Below are positions 55,991 through 64,000 of a stretch of DNA of 64,000 nucleotides, in pieces. Each line of letters starts with the position of its first letter. The stretch's first letter is position 1. Made by a program: the position numbers and the translations under genes. Source of the stretch: Leptospira noguchii serovar Panama str. CZ214 (GTDB lineage: Bacteria > Spirochaetota > Leptospiria > Leptospirales > Leptospiraceae); assembly GCF_000306255.2 (NCBI RefSeq), contig NZ_AKWY02000026.1, forward strand, positions 62,001 through 126,000, written 5' to 3'. The notes beneath the pieces were generated by a model. That model was not told the DNA's origin. It did no database searches and was given only the letters and a program-made list of their open reading frames with translations.

Positions 55991-57473
55991 TCCTATTCCG
56001 GCTTGGTCTTTGGGATTTTATCGGATTGTATTTGGTATTCTTCTTTTTATATTAGCATTTCGTTATTTTTCAAACGGATGGATTTCCAAATACTTTTTAG
56101 ATCCGAGTTTTCATTTTAAATTTTACGGTCTTTCCTGGATTGGAGTTTTTCCCGCTTGGATTTTATATTCTCTTTTTGTTTCTCTTCTTTTTTTTGCGGT
56201 GTTTATTTCTTTGGGAATTTTTTACAGGATTTCCGTTCTTTGCTTTTTTCTGATCTTTACTTATATCAATCTTCTCGAAGTTGCGGTTTATCTAAATCAT
56301 TATTATCTTGTTTGTTTGCTTCTTTTTCTTTTGATTTGGATTCCTGCTGATAAGGTTTTAAATATATTTCATATTTTTAGAATATTCAAAAATAAATCAA
56401 TATTAGAAATGGATCCGGTCCCAGCTTGGAACCTTTATATCCTCAGATTTCAAATAGGTGTGGTTTACTTTTTCGGTGGAATTGGTAAATTGGTCCCGGA
56501 CTGGCTTTTTGACGCGCAGCCGGTTCGTATCTGGCTTCTTCGTAATTCGGATATTCCTATTTTTGGTCCTATTCTTTCCATGCCAGCCACTGGATACTTT
56601 TTTAGTTATGCGGGTTTGATCTTCGATCTTACAATTCCTTTTTTATTATTAAACCGAAATATGAGAGTATTTGGATATTCTTTAGTTCTAATATTTCATT
56701 TTTTAACTTGGAAATTGTTTCCGATCGGTATGTTTCCTTGGATTATGATTTTGAATTCTACTTTGTTTTTTTCTCCTACTTGGCCGGTGGATTTATTTCG
56801 ATTTCTAAAATCTAGAAAAATGTTTCCGGATCAAGAAAATATTTTTCATTTTTTATGGACTCGATTTCCGATTCATTTTAAAAGATCGGTTTTTTCTTTT
56901 ATTGAATCCTTTTTGAAACTTTTAGAATTAAAGTCTCAAACATCGGAAAATTTTCTTTTTTCCAAAATAAAAACTTTAAGAGATAGATTCGGTTTATTTT
57001 TATTCGATCGCGCTCTTCGTTACTTCTGTGTTTTTTATATCCTTTTTCAGTTCTTATTTCCTCTTAGACATTTTTTATATCCTGGAAATCACCTTTGGAC
57101 GGAACAAGGTTTTAGATTTTCCTGGCAGATCATGTTGGTTCAAAAAAACGGAATTGCTTCTTTTAGAATGGTAAATCAGCAAACTGGAGAAACGAACGTA
57201 GTACTTCCGGAATCTCATCTCAACGAAATTCAAAGAATTATGATGAGTTATCAGCCCGATTTAATCCTTCAATTTGCGCATTGGATCGGTAAAAACGAAA
57301 AGGAAAAAACGGGTCAAGAAGTCTCAGTCTATGCAGACGTTATGGTTTCTTTAAACGGTAGGAAAAGTCAGGTTTTGATCGATCCGGAAAGAGACCTTAT
57401 GAAGGTCTCCAATTCTCTTATCAATAAGGAATGGATTCTTTCCGGAGACGAAGAATGATTTTGAACGTAATTC

Positions 57474-57699
57474 GATACAACTAACGCAAAAGGGATCGAT
57501 GCATTATGTTGCGACCGTAGGCAACATTGGGTTCAATACTGTGATGTAATATGCGATAAATAGAATATTTCTATTTACGATATTACTTCATGTTGTTTTG
57601 CAAATTGAAGCATTGTATTTTAACTCATAGGGAGAACTGAGTTAGAGCCCGGTCCGATTTGCCCGTGGCAGTTAGGTTGTCTTACGTTGAATTCACGTT
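57474..57699. mobile_element. Degenerate family A element filling the HTTM-ygiD gap
   Basis: Left end AACGTAATTCGATACAAC, right end CTTACGTTGAATTCACGTT; 226 bp. The interior resembles the composite copy (GCGACCGTAGGCAACATTGGG). Flanks TTTTG and TTTTA only partly match. It stops 2 nt before the ygiD stop codon and so sits between two convergent genes. Confidence 0.6.
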
Positions 57700-57701
57700 T
57701 T

Positions 57702-58475
<774 letters not shown>

Positions 58476-58659
58476 AAAGGGAAATTTCCTTGTTGTATTT
58501 CATATTTCTATTTTAGACCTTTCTTATCTACTGAAAACATCTTTGCAAATAGGAATTATGGTTGTAATAGTTAAAGGATTTCTAGTTTTGAATTTAAAAT
58601 GAAACGAATTATTTGGAAAGAAGGGATCTTGTTCGTATTCAATTAAAGGATCATCTTTA

Positions 58660-58752
58660 GAGTTGTTGAAAAATGAATTCTCTATCTGTTTTATGGAAAC
58701 AGTCCATTGAAGAAGTTTTGTTAATTTGAACTATGGAATTTTTCAACAACTC
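58660..58752. mobile_element. Family B element
   Basis: 93 bp starting GAGTTGTTGAAAAATGAATT and ending AATTTTTCAACAACTC. Left flank TA, right flank TT, so the duplicated dinucleotide has mutated on one side. The remainder of 58476-59076 is the likely promoter region of the flagellar/glycosyltransferase operon, with a GCGCCAAAGTAGTAAAATCG motif near 58856. Confidence 0.75.
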
Positions 58753-58896
58753 TTTTATACTTTTTCACAAATGCTTCGTAGTCCTTACATGCGTTTTTCT
58801 AATTTAAGTTGTATGGATGGTCATTGGAAACAAATTCATAGTATTTATTTTCATGCGCCAAAGTAGTAAAATCGTCCAATACATATTCTCTTATTA

Positions 58897-58932
<36 letters not shown>

Positions 58933-59076
58933 TGATTCAGAATTCCAGTTTTTATAAAACTAAATTGTTTCATAAGAAGAATTTAGAACTTATATTGTAA
59001 GTCAATAATAACCACTGGTTCAAGAAACATTCGTAATCATCTGAGGAAAACTCTAGAATTTGCCGATGAAAACGGT

Positions 59077-60177
<1,101 letters not shown>

Positions 60178-60181
60178 TTGT

Positions 60182-60406
60182 TTGATTCTACTTCACAGGT
60201 TGAAAGGGAATGAATTCGTTCTCAATGCATCTCATATAGAATGTCTTGAGGCGAATCCAGATACTACAATTACACTTTCTAATGACAGAAAATACGTGGT
60301 AAAAGAATCGGTCCCTGAAGTAATCGAAAAAATTTTAGAATATAAAAAACGTATTCTTGTGTTTCCTGTAGAGTCTTCTCCGGATCAGTTCAAAAGGTTG
60401 GAATAA
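60182..60406 (+). CDS. flbD: Flagellar protein FlbD
   Basis: 74 aa starting at a TTG (MILLHRLKGNEFVLNASHIE is the decoded start). The small FlbD family is recognised by ETIECLEANPDTTITLSN-like text, here IECLEANPDTTITLSNDRKY, then KESVPEVIEKI. In spirochaetes it lies immediately before motA. Function is not well defined. Confidence 0.9.
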   Translation: MILLHRLKGNEFVLNASHIECLEANPDTTITLSNDRKYVVKESVPEVIEKILEYKKRILVFPVESSPDQFKRLE

Positions 60407-60411
60407 ATATC

Positions 60412-61194
<783 letters not shown>

Positions 61195-61209
61195 AGTTCG
61201 GGTTTTACA

Positions 61210-62037
<828 letters not shown>

Positions 62038-62077
62038 TCGGAAGAGCGACTAACGTTAAAATTCAGGAGGCAAACCT

Positions 62078-62602
62078 ATGGGTGACGCGGAAATAGATGA
62101 GGAAGAAGGCGGGCTCCCCGCCGCCGAGGGTGGTGGTGGAACATCGCCCATTATCAAATGGCTTTTATATGTGGCGGGAGCCATTTTTGGAATTATTATC
62201 GTGGCGGTCATCGCGATGATAGTAGCAAAAGAAACCGCCACAAATACGTTCACTCAGATGAAGAATGTGGCTCTGGTAAAACCTCCTCCACCATTAGCAA
62301 ACTATAATTTTACGGAAGAATTTCGTATCAACACTTCCGATAAGGGAGAAGCTCACTTCGTAAAAATGAAACTGGCGTTTGGAATTGCAAAGGAAGATCA
62401 AACCTTATCGGCAGAACTTGCGGAAAGAAACGCACAAATGCGAGATTTGATTAACTTGATCGTGGGAAGAAAGTCCAAAGACGAACTGATTAATATTGAG
62501 GATCAATTGGATCTAAGAGAAGAAATTAAAGCACAAGTAAATCATATTCTTACTGAAGGAAAAATTCAGGAAGTTTATTTCACGGAATTTATAATCAACT
62601 AA
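62078..62602 (+). CDS. fliL: Flagellar basal-body-associated protein FliL
   Basis: 174 aa. An acidic, Gly-rich N-terminal tail (EGGGGTSPI) precedes a transmembrane helix (WLLYVAGAIFGIIIVAVIA), a proline cluster (KPPPPLANY) and a periplasmic FliL domain with FVKMKLAFGIAKED and RNAQMRDLINLIVG. GGAGG is 8 nt before the ATG. FliL supports stator function at high load. Stop is 3 nt before kdsB. Confidence 0.92.
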   Translation: MGDAEIDEEEGGLPAAEGGGGTSPIIKWLLYVAGAIFGIIIVAVIAMIVAKETATNTFTQMKNVALVKPPPPLANYNFTEEFRINTSDKGEAHFVKMKLAFGIAKEDQTLSAELAERNAQMRDLINLIVGRKSKDELINIEDQLDLREEIKAQVNHILTEGKIQEVYFTEFIIN

Positions 62603-62605
62603 TTG

Positions 62606-63349
<744 letters not shown>

Positions 63350-63372
63350 AAGTAAATTGAAAAAACTCATAT

Positions 63373-64000
63373 TAACGTGATTAGGTATAACGCGAAAGAG
63401 ATTTGTGAGGGAACTAAAGCAGAACGCTCTCTCGAACTAAAGCGTCTCGCTTCTACAAATTAGGTCGCATGTGACAATTTGCGAATTTTCGAGCAGTTCT
63501 AATCTTGTTAAATTTTGCAGTAGTTCCCACATTTATGGAACTAAAGCGTCTCACTCTTTCCTATCATAACCAACCCGACAATTGAAGATGATTTTAGAAT
63601 CAACGCACATTTTTCAAGTGTTCCGACAAGAACAAGAATGAGCCTTTTTACTTGCAAAAAGTATGTTTTTCTGATAGAGAAAAATCTTTCAAATCTTCCC
63701 ACCACCTCTCCTCCTCCACCCGAAACGCGGGTGGGGCCGATCTTTTTACAGAGGATTTGTCGTAATTCCGACAGATTTGTATTGAGATCCAAATACTTGT
63801 GGGGTTGGTTATGACTTCCTAAGGGAAACTCAGCGTCTCGCTTCTATTGTCGCTCGACAGGATTTTGGACAAGTTCTGATATGAAAATAGCATTTGCCAA
63901 AAATCTTTGTGTATCCGTTCGGTTTGTAAATAAAATTGAAAGTGCAGGAGCTACTACAATTATTTTACGGAGAAAACATATTTCAAAACCACAAAGTGGG
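63373..64000. repeat. Repeat-rich gene-free tail of the window
   Basis: 63373 begins a solo family A terminus (AACGTGATTAGGTATAAC). Then come family D modules (CTAAAGCAGAACGCTCTCTC, CTCAGCGTCTCGCTTCTATT), inverted family C (GCAGTAGTTCCCACATTTAT at 63518) and direct family C (GCAGGAGCTACTACAATTAT at 63943). A GC-rich hairpin, CCACCCG, loop AAACG, CGGGTGG, is at 63716-63734. The ~83-codon minus-strand frame across 63541-63792 overlaps this and is not supported. Confidence 0.6.

Noticed and set aside
63541..63792. Minus-strand frame of 83 codons
   Set aside because: It overlaps the repeat-rich tail and has a Gly-rich, low-complexity look; no family was recognised.

Overview
The window is AT-rich chromosomal DNA from a spirochaete, almost certainly a pathogenic Leptospira close to L. 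interrogans. The evidence is internal: a PF07598 (DUF1561) virulence-modifying protein, a two-domain DUF1554 lipoprotein, a homologue of the vitamin K-dependent carboxylase (HTTM family) known from pathogenic Leptospira, spirochaete-style lipoboxes, a flbD-motA-motB-fliL flagellar block, and gene-poor stretches full of short dispersed repeats.

Layout. 1-12.97 kb: a DUF2339/DUF3999 membrane protein cut by the window edge, a small lipoprotein, a YceK-ankyrin fusion, a methylsuccinyl-CoA-dehydrogenase-like acyl-CoA dehydrogenase, a DUF1554 lipoprotein, decayed coding remnants, a class III adenylate/guanylate cyclase and a zinc-ribbon SDR. 13-19.7 kb: a class II glutamine amidotransferase, an Amt-MCP fusion and a complete IS982-type insertion sequence, within repeat-rich DNA. 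19.7-31.3 kb: patatin, CutA, an OmpA-domain protein, a 7TM-SpoIIE-TPR signalling protein, a beta-CASP/AMP-phosphorylase-type/PRPP-synthase-type operon, PanE and a TPR lipoprotein. 32-38.6 kb: a second 7TM-SpoIIE phosphatase, a split MaoC pair, a monoglyceride-lipase-like hydrolase and a sulfatase/LtaS-type lipoprotein. 38.6-49 kb: the VM protein in a long repeat-laden gap, then SRPBCC, DUF3052, Dps, a DegT aminotransferase and Lon. 49-58.5 kb: a TPR protein with IspF, RimI, DoxX, an overlapping TPR-DprA-HTTM operon and YgiD. 59-63.3 kb: glycosyltransferase, FlbD, MotA, MotB, FliL and KdsB in one operon.

The most unusual material lies between genes. Family A is the IS982-type element (1007 bp, 5-bp target duplication) plus non-autonomous elements with the same terminal repeat and the same 5-bp duplications; one of these contains three extra stem-loop modules. 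Family B is eight copies (four flanked by perfect TA/TA and ending in matching GAGTT.. repeats) of an 88-122 bp element with no transposase here. Family C is a GTGGGAACT-containing repeat, once as a 112-bp tandem array. Family D is a short palindromic module that supplies the last codons of one lipoprotein. The IS also has a 15-bp perfect inverted repeat that would put its transposase start codon in an RNA stem.

On the protein side the strongest leads are papain-like Cys/His/Asn motifs in the C-terminal half of the VM protein, the ammonium-transporter/chemoreceptor fusion, and the beta-CASP/phosphorylase/PRPP-synthase operon. No tRNA, rRNA or CRISPR array was recognised. Function calls rest on recalled family motifs, not on database searches.
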